This document shows positions 1-7,474 of a DNA stretch of 14,738 nt, piece by piece. The DNA lies in assembly GCA_042577505.1 (NCBI GenBank), contig JBHPEA010000035.1, positions 1 to 14,738 on the forward strand, written 5' to 3'. The translations under genes were made by a program, and so were the position numbers. How positions within the stretch are numbered: the stretch's first letter is position 1; the number at the start of each line of letters is the position of its first letter. The notes under the pieces are model-generated. The model did no database searches, was not told the DNA's origin, and saw only the letters and a program-made list of their open reading frames with translations. The DNA comes from JACQSR01 sp042577505. GTDB lineage: Archaea; Nanobdellota; Nanobdellia; Woesearchaeales; JACQSR01.

Positions 1-1214
1 TTGTTTTTCTTAATAATAAATGTCATTGCAATGAGCCTAACAAGTAAAGCAACGAATATTCCAAAAAGAGGAAATAGAGTAAAAAAGAATACACTAAATC
101 CTATTCCAAGAGCAGGGAGTAAATACCCAAAAGCAGATGCAACAATAATTCCAAAAAATATTAAAAAAAACAACAATACACCAAATAAAGTAACTGGTAG
201 AAGAGTTTTCTTGGCATCCATTTTAAACTGAGCAGTATAATCACTTCCAACATGCACTTTTTTCTCATTAACTTTCTTCTCTCCAACCTTTTTTTCCGTA
301 ACTGTTTTTTTCTTGGCAATTAATTTATCGATGTTCTCCTCAAGTTTAATTCCATTACCCATATTTCTAAAATTAATTTCTCTCCCAGCACCCTGACAAC
401 TCAGTACAACATTATAGATTCCAAGTATTCTAGCAATTATGTTTTGATTGATTGCAGAATCAGCCAAATTTTCAATCGGAATAAATGAAAAATTCTTTGT
501 TAAAAAACCCTCTGAATAAGTGATAGCATCATCATAAACACGATAAACTCTTAATTTCAAGTCAAGGAATCTTAATATTGTATAAGGGATATAAATTACT
601 AAGAATAACAAACCGACCAATATGATTACCCATAAGGGAATCACACTAACACTCTCACTAACATTACTAGCAATCACAAGAAAAATAACTAGTCCACCTA
701 TAAAGAAAGATAATGTATCCAATATAACCCCAGAAGTCTTTGGATATTCTTGTTGAATAATTTTTTGTTTTTTAAGACTGAATCCTCCAGCTTTCATAAT
801 CCTTTCAATCTCTTGATACAATTTATCAGGATCATTAACAGATTTAAATACAATTTCTGTAACACCTGTTCCAGCAGACTCGATCCTCACAAAACCCGTT
901 TTAAATACCTTATTCTCGATGAAAGGCAGAGTCATAATGACCTGAGTAATATTCTTAATGATTAATTCTGTTTTTGTATCAGAAAAGATTGTTCCGCCAT
1001 ATCTGACTATTCTGTCTTTCTCAATAACATATTTTTCCTTTTTAAATTTGAAATAATGATTGATTAAGTAAAACAAAAAGAAAACAAACACGATCACCAA
1101 AAAGGCAGGTTTTAAAAACAAAGTAATTGTAAAAACGATAAGAAAAAATACAAACAGGATTAAATACCTATAATATAGAAAGGCATTTTTATTGGGTTTG
1201 ATTTCCAAGGGCAT
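1..1214 (-). CDS. bPH2 (YdbS/YdbT-like) PH-domain membrane protein, C-terminus outside window
   Basis: I translated this gene directly. It opens with ATG at 1214 and stays open for 404 codons to the left edge, so the C-terminus is missing. It alternates membrane hairpins with bacterial PH domains: TM pair at about residues 15-52, PH-like domain at about 60-142, second TM pair at about 163-217, second PH-like domain at about 218-300, a lysine-rich linker (about 300-322, repeated KKV units), then a third TM pair (about 338-398) that leads into what looks like a third PH domain. This membrane-flanked layout is typical of bPH_2 proteins such as YdbS/YdbT. Their biochemical role is poorly known; a membrane-stress or membrane-organisation function is only assumed. 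It is divergent from PCNA across a 93-bp gap and has its own TATA box 25 bp upstream, so the mRNA is probably leaderless. The family call is fairly sure; the function is unknown. Confidence 0.8.
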   Translation of the reverse strand, partial: MPLEIKPNKNAFLYYRYLILFVFFLIVFTITLFLKPAFLVIVFVFFLFYLINHYFKFKKEKYVIEKDRIVRYGGTIFSDTKTELIIKNITQVIMTLPFIENKVFKTGFVRIESAGTGVTEIVFKSVNDPDKLYQEIERIMKAGGFSLKKQKIIQQEYPKTSGVILDTLSFFIGGLVIFLVIASNVSESVSVIPLWVIILVGLLFLVIYIPYTILRFLDLKLRVYRVYDDAITYSEGFLTKNFSFIPIENLADSAINQNIIARILGIYNVVLSCQGAGREINFRNMGNGIKLEENIDKLIAKKKTVTEKKVGEKKVNEKKVHVGSDYTAQFKMDAKKTLLPVTLFGVLLFFLIFFGIIVASAFGYLLPALGIGFSVFFFTLFPLFGIFVALLVRLIAMTFIIKKN

Positions 1215-1233
1215 AAAACTACAATGTGAAGAA

Positions 1234-1244
1234 CATATTTAAAG
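1234..1244 (-). promoter_or_regulatory. TATA box of the bPH2 gene
   Basis: CTTTAAATATG on the minus strand, centred about 25 bp upstream of the ATG at 1214. That spacing places the transcription start at or next to the start codon, so no leader or ribosome-binding site is expected, and none is seen. Confidence 0.6.
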
Positions 1245-1275
1245 GTTTTTGGCATATTACCTCGTTTTCTAGAAA

Positions 1276-1287
1276 GATATATAAACC
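1276..1287 (+). promoter_or_regulatory. TATA box of the PCNA gene
   Basis: GATATATAAACC, preceded by a purine-rich AGAAA that could serve as BRE. It is centred about 26 bp before the PCNA ATG at 1308, again predicting a leaderless transcript. It lies back to back with the bPH2 promoter. Confidence 0.65.
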
Positions 1288-1307
1288 AATTTAGGATACC
1301 TTTATTT

Positions 1308-2054
1308 ATGAAATTAACACTTGCAGAACCAAAATTCTTAAAAGAAAGTATCACCGTTATTTCTGATCTAGTCACCGAAGCCAGATTTAAAATTAACTCA
1401 GACGCTATTGAACTTGTGGCAATGGATCCTGCAAACGTGGCAATGGTAATATTTAAGCTTCTTTCGTCATCTTTCACAGAGTACAATGTACCAAAAGAAA
1501 TTGATATTGCATTAAATCTAGCGAATCTTAAACAAATTCTAAGAAGAGTTAAACCAAATGATATGCTAACTTTGGAGATGGAAGCTGATAACAAATTGAA
1601 AGTAACGCTTAAGGGCAATTCGACTAGAACTTTCAGTTTACCAATAATTGAAATAGATGAAAAAGAACAAAAAGTTCCAGAATTAAAATTCCCAGTAACA
1701 ATAAGTACATCTTCCGCAGTTCTAAATGACGCAATCGAAGACGCAGATATTGTTGGTGATTCAGTGACCCTATCAGTTGAAGGCAAGAAATTTTCAGTAA
1801 TTTCTGAAGGGGATTTATCTCATGCTAATATTGAAATTTCAGAAGACGACATAACAAAGATTAATACAGAAACCCAAGATAAGGTAAAAGCAAAGTACTC
1901 AATAGAATATTTAAAGAAAATGATTGGGGGATCTAAATTATCCGATTCAGTTACAATTTACTTTAACAAAGATTACCCTCTTAAATTGGATTATACTACA
2001 GTAGATAAAGTGATGTTATCTTTCATTCTCGCACCAAGAGTCGAAAACGATTAA
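1308..2054 (+). CDS. pcn: DNA polymerase sliding clamp (PCNA)
   Basis: Encodes 248 aa, the normal PCNA length. PCNA forms a trimeric ring on DNA and tethers the replicative polymerase, Fen1, ligase and other PIP-box proteins. The sequence has the two-lobed PCNA pattern: N-terminal domain about 1-118, with the conserved AIELVAMDPANVAMV stretch (about 33-47) and the LKQILRRVKPND helix (about 74-85); a linker (about 119-128); and the C-terminal domain about 129-246, with DIVGDSV and GDLSHANIEI strands and the final LKLDY...MLSFILAPRVE segment, whose APRVE lies in the usual partner-binding C-tail position. The ATG lies 26 bp from a TATA box, so it is probably leaderless. It stands alone on the plus strand, and its stop overlaps that of the convergent methyltransferase gene. 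The call is secure. Confidence 0.97.
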   Translation: MKLTLAEPKFLKESITVISDLVTEARFKINSDAIELVAMDPANVAMVIFKLLSSSFTEYNVPKEIDIALNLANLKQILRRVKPNDMLTLEMEADNKLKVTLKGNSTRTFSLPIIEIDEKEQKVPELKFPVTISTSSAVLNDAIEDADIVGDSVTLSVEGKKFSVISEGDLSHANIEISEDDITKINTETQDKVKAKYSIEYLKKMIGGSKLSDSVTIYFNKDYPLKLDYTTVDKVMLSFILAPRVEND

Positions 2055-3178
2055 TTAAAATCCGAAAGTGTTTTAATCTCAATTTCCTTATTAATACTGA
2101 GATCACATTTCAAATATCTTAATATTTCTTCAGAAAAATTTACAGGGATAATTAGTATACTTTCAGGATTATCTTTCAATAAATCTGTTGAAGATTGTAT
2201 GGGAAATGAGCATCCTGGTAGATATTTGCCTTTCTTATTAGTATCTCCATCATAAATATTCACTTTAACATTACTCCAATCTAACAAAGACAATAGATAT
2301 GAAGCTCCAAGACTTGCACCATACAAACCAATACTCTTGTTTTTCGAACTATCCATCCACTTTTGCATATTATCAAGAACCTTTTCAATTTTTTCATTAT
2401 ATTTCCTTAACTTAGAAACAGAATCAACATTCTCAATAGGTTCTTCTACATCATTATTATAACCCCAAGCATAAAGGACACCTTTCTTACTTCTGAAAAA
2501 GCCTAAGGTACTAAATCCAGCCTGTTTTAACACATTAGAAAGCGATTCTTGGGTAAAATAAGACCAATGTTCATGAAGAACCATTCCAATATCTCCAACA
2601 TGAATTTGTTCTTCACAGTCAGGAACTCCTAATATGGTCAAACCACCTTTTTTCAAAATACTTTTAGTTTGTTTTAGAAAACTAACAGGATCTTGTATAT
2701 GCTCAAGCAATGTCAAATGGATCACAACATCAAATTGCTGATTAAAAAGTGAAGGATTAAAAAAAGATCGATCAACATCTAAGCCATACCTTTCTCTTGC
2801 TGTTTGAGCTGAGGGACCTGGTTCCAAACCTTTTACCAAACCACCCTTATTTTTAAGGTTATGAAGGATGTAACCAGTGCTACATCCAATATCTAAGACC
2901 GTTTTACCATTTACATCTAAATCCACTTTATTCTCAATTACATCAATAAATTCATCACCCCTCCACTTTGTAATGAGGCTTTCATCAATGGGAATTGTCA
3001 AAAATAATCCTTCTTTACTATAAGCATCATTCAACGCTTTCTCAACTTCTTTATTGGGTAACTGGATTATCAATCCATTAGATTCATTAACACCTAAAGA
3101 AAAGGGAAGTGTTTTTGGAAGACTATTATTATCAATATCTCCAACTCCACAAAAGAAAGGTAATTTATCAATATTCAC
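2051..3178 (-). CDS. SAM-dependent C-methyltransferase (Methyltransf_14-type C-terminal domain)
   Basis: 375 aa, starting with GTG one base after the upstream stop. The start fits because GAAGTGATC, close to a Shine-Dalgarno sequence, lies 4 nt upstream inside the end of the preceding gene. The central class I methyltransferase fold shows motif I VLDIGCSTG (94-102), acidic E119, LEH (158-160) and HEHWSYF (202-208). The C-terminal domain (about 281-355), with GLYGASLGASYL and GKYLPGCSFPI, matches the sugar C-methyltransferase C-terminal family (Tcab9/NovU-like). These enzymes usually begin with a cysteine-rich zinc-binding domain. Here residues 1-65 keep the outline (GLIIQLPNKEVEKALNDAY) but have only one cysteine. 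The substrate may be an NDP-sugar, but that is inferred from the family. It is the last gene of the metal-transport operon, an odd location for a sugar-modifying enzyme. Confidence 0.82.
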   Translation of the reverse strand: MNIDKLPFFCGVGDIDNNSLPKTLPFSLGVNESNGLIIQLPNKEVEKALNDAYSKEGLFLTIPIDESLITKWRGDEFIDVIENKVDLDVNGKTVLDIGCSTGYILHNLKNKGGLVKGLEPGPSAQTARERYGLDVDRSFFNPSLFNQQFDVVIHLTLLEHIQDPVSFLKQTKSILKKGGLTILGVPDCEEQIHVGDIGMVLHEHWSYFTQESLSNVLKQAGFSTLGFFRSKKGVLYAWGYNNDVEEPIENVDSVSKLRKYNEKIEKVLDNMQKWMDSSKNKSIGLYGASLGASYLLSLLDWSNVKVNIYDGDTNKKGKYLPGCSFPIQSSTDLLKDNPESILIIPVNFSEEILRYLKCDLSINKEIEIKTLSDFN

Positions 3179-3179
3179 T

Positions 3180-3572
3180 TTAGATCACTTCAACATTTAT
3201 TTTTCTTTTTCTGGGCCCATCTAATTCAACTACCATTACACTTTGCCAGGTTCCAAGATCCAGCGCACCATTCTTTATTGGGATAGTCTCAGAAGCCCCC
3301 AATACTGCTGCTTTTATATGGGCGCCAGCATTATTATCTATATCATCATGCAAATAACCACCATGTTCAGGGAATGCCCCATTAAGTGCTTTAAGAAAAT
3401 CTATGCAGATATTTGGATCAGCATTCTCATTAATTATTAAAGCAGCAGTTGCATGTTTAATAAAAACATTACAAATACCTTCTTTAATCTTTTTTTGAAG
3501 AATAATTGCATTAACTTCCTCAGTCACATCAATTAATTGCTGCTTTTCCTGCGTTTCAATTAAAAATTCCAT
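3180..3572 (-). CDS. YjbQ / UPF0047 family protein
   Basis: 130 aa, close to the usual UPF0047 length. Family hallmarks are in order: HATAALIINENADP (40-53), GYLHDD (72-77), NAGAHIKAAVLG (81-92), LGTWQ (106-110) and ELDGPRKR (116-123). The conserved histidines H40, H75 and H85 are present and probably line the active or metal site in these small trimeric proteins. The in vivo role is unresolved; weak thiamine-phosphate-synthase activity has been proposed for E. coli YjbQ. It is one base from both neighbours (TAG-A-ATG upstream, TAA-A-GTG downstream), so it is surely co-transcribed and perhaps translationally coupled. The family call is firm; the function is not. Confidence 0.9.
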   Translation of the reverse strand: MEFLIETQEKQQLIDVTEEVNAIILQKKIKEGICNVFIKHATAALIINENADPNICIDFLKALNGAFPEHGGYLHDDIDNNAGAHIKAAVLGASETIPIKNGALDLGTWQSVMVVELDGPRKRKINVEVI

Positions 3573-3573
3573 T

Positions 3574-4812
3574 CTAAAGAAGGTATGTACCGAATAATAA
3601 AAAGGTTGAGATAATTATCACTATTGTGGCTAACCAAGCCAAGAAATTCAACCAAGGAGGATTTGTATAAGACCCCATAATCTCTTTTTTATTTACAATA
3701 ACAAGAATTGCAATCAATATCATTGGAAGAATGATCCCATTAATCACCTGGGAAGAAAGAATCATTGTAAGTAAAGGTAAATTGGGAATCAGTACTATTG
3801 CTGCAGATATTATAATAATTAAAGTCAAGAGCGAATAAAATACTTTTGCATCCTTAAATTTCTTATTTACACCTGATTCCCACCCAAATGCTTCGCAGAT
3901 ATAATATGACGTAGACAAAGGAACTAAAAATGCCCCAAATAAAGCTGCAGCAAAAAATGCAATAGCAAACAATAATGTTGCACTATTCCCTAATACAGGT
4001 TCCAATGCAAGAGCCGCGTCTGTCGCAGTCTCAATCTGTACACCTTGTGGAAAGATAATTGCTGCTGTGGAGATTATTATGAAAAACGCAATCACATCAG
4101 TTAACACAGCTCCAATAATCACATCCCACTTTGTATACTTGTAATCTTCCTTCCGAATCCCTTTCTCTACGACAGAGGATTGTAAATAAAATTGCATCCA
4201 AGGAGTTACAGTTGTACCAATTATTGCCAAGAACAATCCAATGAATAGGGGACTAAATTCAAAAGAAGGAATAAATGTTTTTTCTAACACAACCCCCCAA
4301 TCAGGACCAGCCATAATTCCAGATACAATATAAATCAGATAAAATAATCCAATAAAAAGAAAGAATTTCTCAAGAAATTTATAATTTAATTTCAGTACAA
4401 ATAACCAAACTAAAATCGCTGTACCAATAACTAAAATCGTTTTATCAACACCAAATATGCCAGCTACCGAAGCAATACCTGCAAATTCTGCCACAGTTAT
4501 AAACAAATTAGCAATAAGCAAACCAATCATGATGAAGAATGTGATCTTTATTCCAAAATTCTCTCTTATCAAATCAGACAATCCTTTTCCAGTCACTGCC
4601 CCCATTCTAGCAACCATTTCTTGGATTATTAAAAGAAGGATTGTAACAGGAATCATTGTCCAAAGAAGATTGTACTCAAAGTGAGCACCTGCAATAGAAT
4701 AAGTTGCTATACCTCCAGCTTCATTTCCAGCTAGAGCACCAATTATACCAGGTCCAAGAATCCCAAGAATAAAAACTATTCTCTTCCATCCTAATCGTTT
4801 AAGGTACCTCAT
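3574..4812 (-). CDS. Nramp-family divalent metal transporter, non-canonical metal site
   Basis: 412 aa with about 11 hydrophobic helices, matching the Nramp/MntH family that imports divalent metals with protons. The N-terminus GILGPGIIGALAG leads into TM1, where canonical DPGN reads EAGG (31-34, then IATYS). TM6, canonically carrying MPH, reads GTTVTPWMQFYLQSS (199-213), so the metal-coordinating Met is Thr203 and the His is Trp205. Loss of the TM1 Asn and TM6 Met, with Asp replaced by Glu, resembles divergent Nramp clades in which Mn2+ selectivity is altered, including the Mg2+-transporting NRMT group. The start ATG lies 14 bp inside the end of the upstream PRC-MgtE_N-CBS gene, a coupling that suggests the two proteins work together. 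Transporter family secure; substrate (Mg2+ or Mn2+) inferred. Confidence 0.9.
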   Translation of the reverse strand: MRYLKRLGWKRIVFILGILGPGIIGALAGNEAGGIATYSIAGAHFEYNLLWTMIPVTILLLIIQEMVARMGAVTGKGLSDLIRENFGIKITFFIMIGLLIANLFITVAEFAGIASVAGIFGVDKTILVIGTAILVWLFVLKLNYKFLEKFFLFIGLFYLIYIVSGIMAGPDWGVVLEKTFIPSFEFSPLFIGLFLAIIGTTVTPWMQFYLQSSVVEKGIRKEDYKYTKWDVIIGAVLTDVIAFFIIISTAAIIFPQGVQIETATDAALALEPVLGNSATLLFAIAFFAAALFGAFLVPLSTSYYICEAFGWESGVNKKFKDAKVFYSLLTLIIIISAAIVLIPNLPLLTMILSSQVINGIILPMILIAILVIVNKKEIMGSYTNPPWLNFLAWLATIVIIISTFLLFGTYLL

Positions 4813-6079
4813 GGTGTTTCATTTTCCTTGCCTTATGTTTTTCAGCTCTCCATTTTTGAGGCATAACCTCTGCTAAAATGTCATCCGCAGTAACTACTCC
4901 CAATAATTTCCTATTCGGAGACACAACCGGCAATATGAATAGATCATAACGAGACATAGTTTTGGCAATATCGTCATGACTAGTTTCAGTTTCGACATAA
5001 ATAACCTCAGATTGCTTAATATCTTTTATTTTCTTTAGGGGAGAAGAGACCAACAAACGCCTTATTGGAATAATTCCTGTCAATTTTTTATCTTTGTCAA
5101 CGCTGTAGATATGATAAAGCTTTTCTGTAGAGGGAGGATTATTTCTTATGTAATTTATTGTCTGTTTAACAGAAAATTTCTCTGGAACTGCGACAAATTC
5201 AGTCTCCATTATTGTTCCAGCAGATTCATCAGGGTATTTCAGAATTTTCGCGATGTGACGAGATGTTTTTGCTGCCATCATCGTCAATATCTCAGTTTGC
5301 CTTGATTTAGGAAATAATTCAAGGATATCTGCAGCTTGCTCAGGAGGAATTTCTTCGAGAAAATCCACAACCCTCTTTTTCTTAAAATCTTTTATAATAT
5401 TAGTTTGAGTATCAGATTCCAACTCAATTAAAGTCCTTGCTGCTTTTCTCTTATTTAATGAATTAAAGATTAAATTTGCATCCTTCGGATTTAAATCTTC
5501 CATAATATCAGCTATATCTTCAGGGTGAAGATCAGCAATTTTCTGTTTTTGTACTTTAAGATGAACATCTCTAAATGGTTTATGAAGAGCCTCAATAGAT
5601 CTCCAGGGAATAATATTCTCTTTTGATTTGTTTTTCATTGAATAAGGAACAACACCTAACCTACGAAAGAAACTCAGGGTACCTATACAAACAGCAATTA
5701 TACTAAAAGCCCCATCAACTTTTACAAGAAGAAGGTCATTAATTCTGACGACTTTCATCCCATCAATATCAACTACTTGTTTATCGAGTAATTTTGAAAC
5801 TCTCAGATTCGATTCTTTAACAAAAAACGGTTGGAGATCAGATTTTTTCGAATTTAACCTAATTGATGTACCAATTTTTTTCGTATCTTTCTGCCCCCTA
5901 ATTTCTTCAACAAATGACCAATTAAGTTTCCTTTCAGTTCTATCATCACCACTATAGACTATATGGGTTATTTTTGCACTCTTCTCCCCATCTGCGAAGA
6001 TCATGTCCCTAAGTATACCGATCTTGATATGATGAGAATCATATACTGGAACATTCTTGAGTTCACTATAATATACCAT
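4799..6079 (-). CDS. PRC-barrel / MgtE_N / CBS-pair metal-sensing regulator
   Basis: 426 aa, soluble. Domains in order: PRC-barrel-like (about 1-78), a second PRC-like segment (about 94-165), MgtE N-terminal superhelical domain (about 178-282, with LHPEDIADIMEDLNPKDA and IPPEQAADILELFP repeats), CBS 1 (about 283-345, opening YPDESAGTIME as in MgtE) and CBS 2 (about 350-405), then a Lys/His-rich tail (410-424). In MgtE, the N and CBS domains bind Mg2+ and gate the channel. Here the membrane pore is absent and the next gene, overlapping by 14 bp, is an Nramp-type transporter. The likely role is therefore a cytoplasmic gate or sensor for that transporter. It is first in the four-gene operon. A TATA box 25 bp upstream of the ATG predicts a leaderless mRNA. 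Confidence 0.87.
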   Translation of the reverse strand: MVYYSELKNVPVYDSHHIKIGILRDMIFADGEKSAKITHIVYSGDDRTERKLNWSFVEEIRGQKDTKKIGTSIRLNSKKSDLQPFFVKESNLRVSKLLDKQVVDIDGMKVVRINDLLLVKVDGAFSIIAVCIGTLSFFRRLGVVPYSMKNKSKENIIPWRSIEALHKPFRDVHLKVQKQKIADLHPEDIADIMEDLNPKDANLIFNSLNKRKAARTLIELESDTQTNIIKDFKKKRVVDFLEEIPPEQAADILELFPKSRQTEILTMMAAKTSRHIAKILKYPDESAGTIMETEFVAVPEKFSVKQTINYIRNNPPSTEKLYHIYSVDKDKKLTGIIPIRRLLVSSPLKKIKDIKQSEVIYVETETSHDDIAKTMSRYDLFILPVVSPNRKLLGVVTADDILAEVMPQKWRAEKHKARKMKHHEVP

Positions 6080-6100
6080 AAAACAAAATTATTTCCAGCA

Positions 6101-6110
6101 TTTAAAAAGA
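6101..6110 (-). promoter_or_regulatory. TATA box of the metal-transport operon
   Basis: TCTTTTTAAA on the minus strand, centred about 26 bp upstream of the ATG at 6079. A second AT-rich element, TACTTAAATA, lies at 6121-6130 and could be an alternative upstream promoter. The downstream genes are separated by 1 bp or overlap, so this site probably drives all four. Confidence 0.5.
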
Positions 6111-6136
6111 TTTTGAGAACTATTTAAGTATGGACC

Positions 6137-7474
6137 TCACAACTCCTCTTTGTATATGGAAAGAACGCGATCTTTCAGATTATTAGGGATAGTTGTGCTC
6201 GAATGAATTGAGAAATAAGTCTTGTATAACTCATCCTCCCGTTCTTTTGCTTCATCAAGAAATCCCTCCTTAAATTTATTTATTAGGTATCCCTTTGCAC
6301 CGTTCTTATAAGCTAAGTAAAAAGAAAATAACTGTTCATCCCTCCCAACACCAGTTATATCAAATGCTACATTCCCTTTAGTATCACCAAATATACTAAA
6401 TATCCTTTTTTTCGTTGAAGATAACATACTTTCTTTAAATCCCAATTTATTCAAATCAATACCCAATCCATGAGCAAAAATAGCCATCCGTGCGCATTTC
6501 GAACATTTATGACACCACCTATTCATTGCACCAGACTTGTGATCATCAGGAAAACAACTCATTTGATATCGCCCATATTGTGGATATCTATTATGTAGTA
6601 TTTTCATAACAGCTATCTCATGTATTGGTTCAATTAAAGATAATGTTGATACAGCGCCTTTAGAGAGCGTTTTAGTGATTACATCGTTCTGCTTTGTAGA
6701 ATTGGCTGATTGATCAGAAACAGGGAATGATTTGTAACCTTCTTTATTCATATAGTAATCATTACAACTTTGTTCGTTACCTACTACTATATATTTAGCT
6801 TTATGGACATAATTAAAAGGTAGCATGATTAACGCAAAACCAGTCAAAGCATTAGCATAACCAAAATGTGTTTTTTTTATTTTCAATAATTGATAGTCTG
6901 ATAATGCTAGAGTAAGGTCACGTAAGTTATACACAGTAGCATTAAACTCTTTCTTGAACCTATTTCTTAAATTCCTTCTGTGTTTTATCTCATTTGGGGA
7001 CGCTCCCTCATCAATTGTAACACCAATAGGATTTAATCCAATCTCTTCTGATAAAGCATAACTCAACATACTATCTTTACCAAAAGTAAGAGAAATAACG
7101 CCCCTATCCTCAGTTTCAAAAGAATTTTTTGGTAATCTGACTGGTCCACTAAAATTATATTTCAATTTTAGAAATCGCTTTATCTCATCAGTTGTTGATT
7201 TATTATCCATATCTGTAGAATAGGGTAAATATTGTATAATCCCCCTAAATAATAATGAACGAACCAAAGGTTCATTAATACCATAATCACATTTATCCTT
7301 CATCAGCATAAATGGTAATTCAGAAGTCTGGAGAAAACTTAAGTTGTCTACAAAAACCCTTTTCAAATCTAGAGGAAACTTTTTCCAAATTTCTTTAGGA
7401 AACCTAACTGGATAGATTTCATTTTTATATCTTATCGTATATCCAGATGCCGTAATTTTTATATCAACCTTCAT
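6137..7474 (-). CDS. PP-loop-like ATP pyrophosphatase-fold protein with CxxCxxC cluster (intact paralogue)
   Basis: 445 aa. Residues 128-135 (SLTFGKDS) match the PP-loop SGGKDS-type motif that binds ATP pyrophosphate in N-type ATP pyrophosphatases. A second motif, VVGNEQSCNDYY (231-241), could be an equivalent of the late nucleotide/substrate motif. WCHKCSKCARM (320-330) places C321, C324 and C327 as a likely Zn or Fe-S site, with C307 nearby. This set of motifs resembles MurL-like and related PP-loop proteins, but I cannot assign a reaction. The N-terminal region (about 10-108) and C-terminal helical region (about 377-445, GRDEQLFSFYLAYKNG then EREDEL) are shared with the upstream neighbour. 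It starts by ATGA overlap with that gene, so the two are co-translated. Residues needed for ATP chemistry look present, so it is probably the active member. Confidence 0.7.
   Translation of the reverse strand: MKVDIKITASGYTIRYKNEIYPVRFPKEIWKKFPLDLKRVFVDNLSFLQTSELPFMLMKDKCDYGINEPLVRSLLFRGIIQYLPYSTDMDNKSTTDEIKRFLKLKYNFSGPVRLPKNSFETEDRGVISLTFGKDSMLSYALSEEIGLNPIGVTIDEGASPNEIKHRRNLRNRFKKEFNATVYNLRDLTLALSDYQLLKIKKTHFGYANALTGFALIMLPFNYVHKAKYIVVGNEQSCNDYYMNKEGYKSFPVSDQSANSTKQNDVITKTLSKGAVSTLSLIEPIHEIAVMKILHNRYPQYGRYQMSCFPDDHKSGAMNRWCHKCSKCARMAIFAHGLGIDLNKLGFKESMLSSTKKRIFSIFGDTKGNVAFDITGVGRDEQLFSFYLAYKNGAKGYLINKFKEGFLDEAKEREDELYKTYFSIHSSTTIPNNLKDRVLSIYKEEL

Noticed and set aside
750..965. 71-codon plus-strand frame
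   Set aside because: It lies opposite the bPH2 membrane-protein gene, which has clear domains; no promoter or family support.
1160..1786. 208-codon minus-strand open frame opposite PCNA
   Set aside because: It is antisense to a certain PCNA gene, has low-complexity Ser/Ile/Leu composition and no family resemblance.
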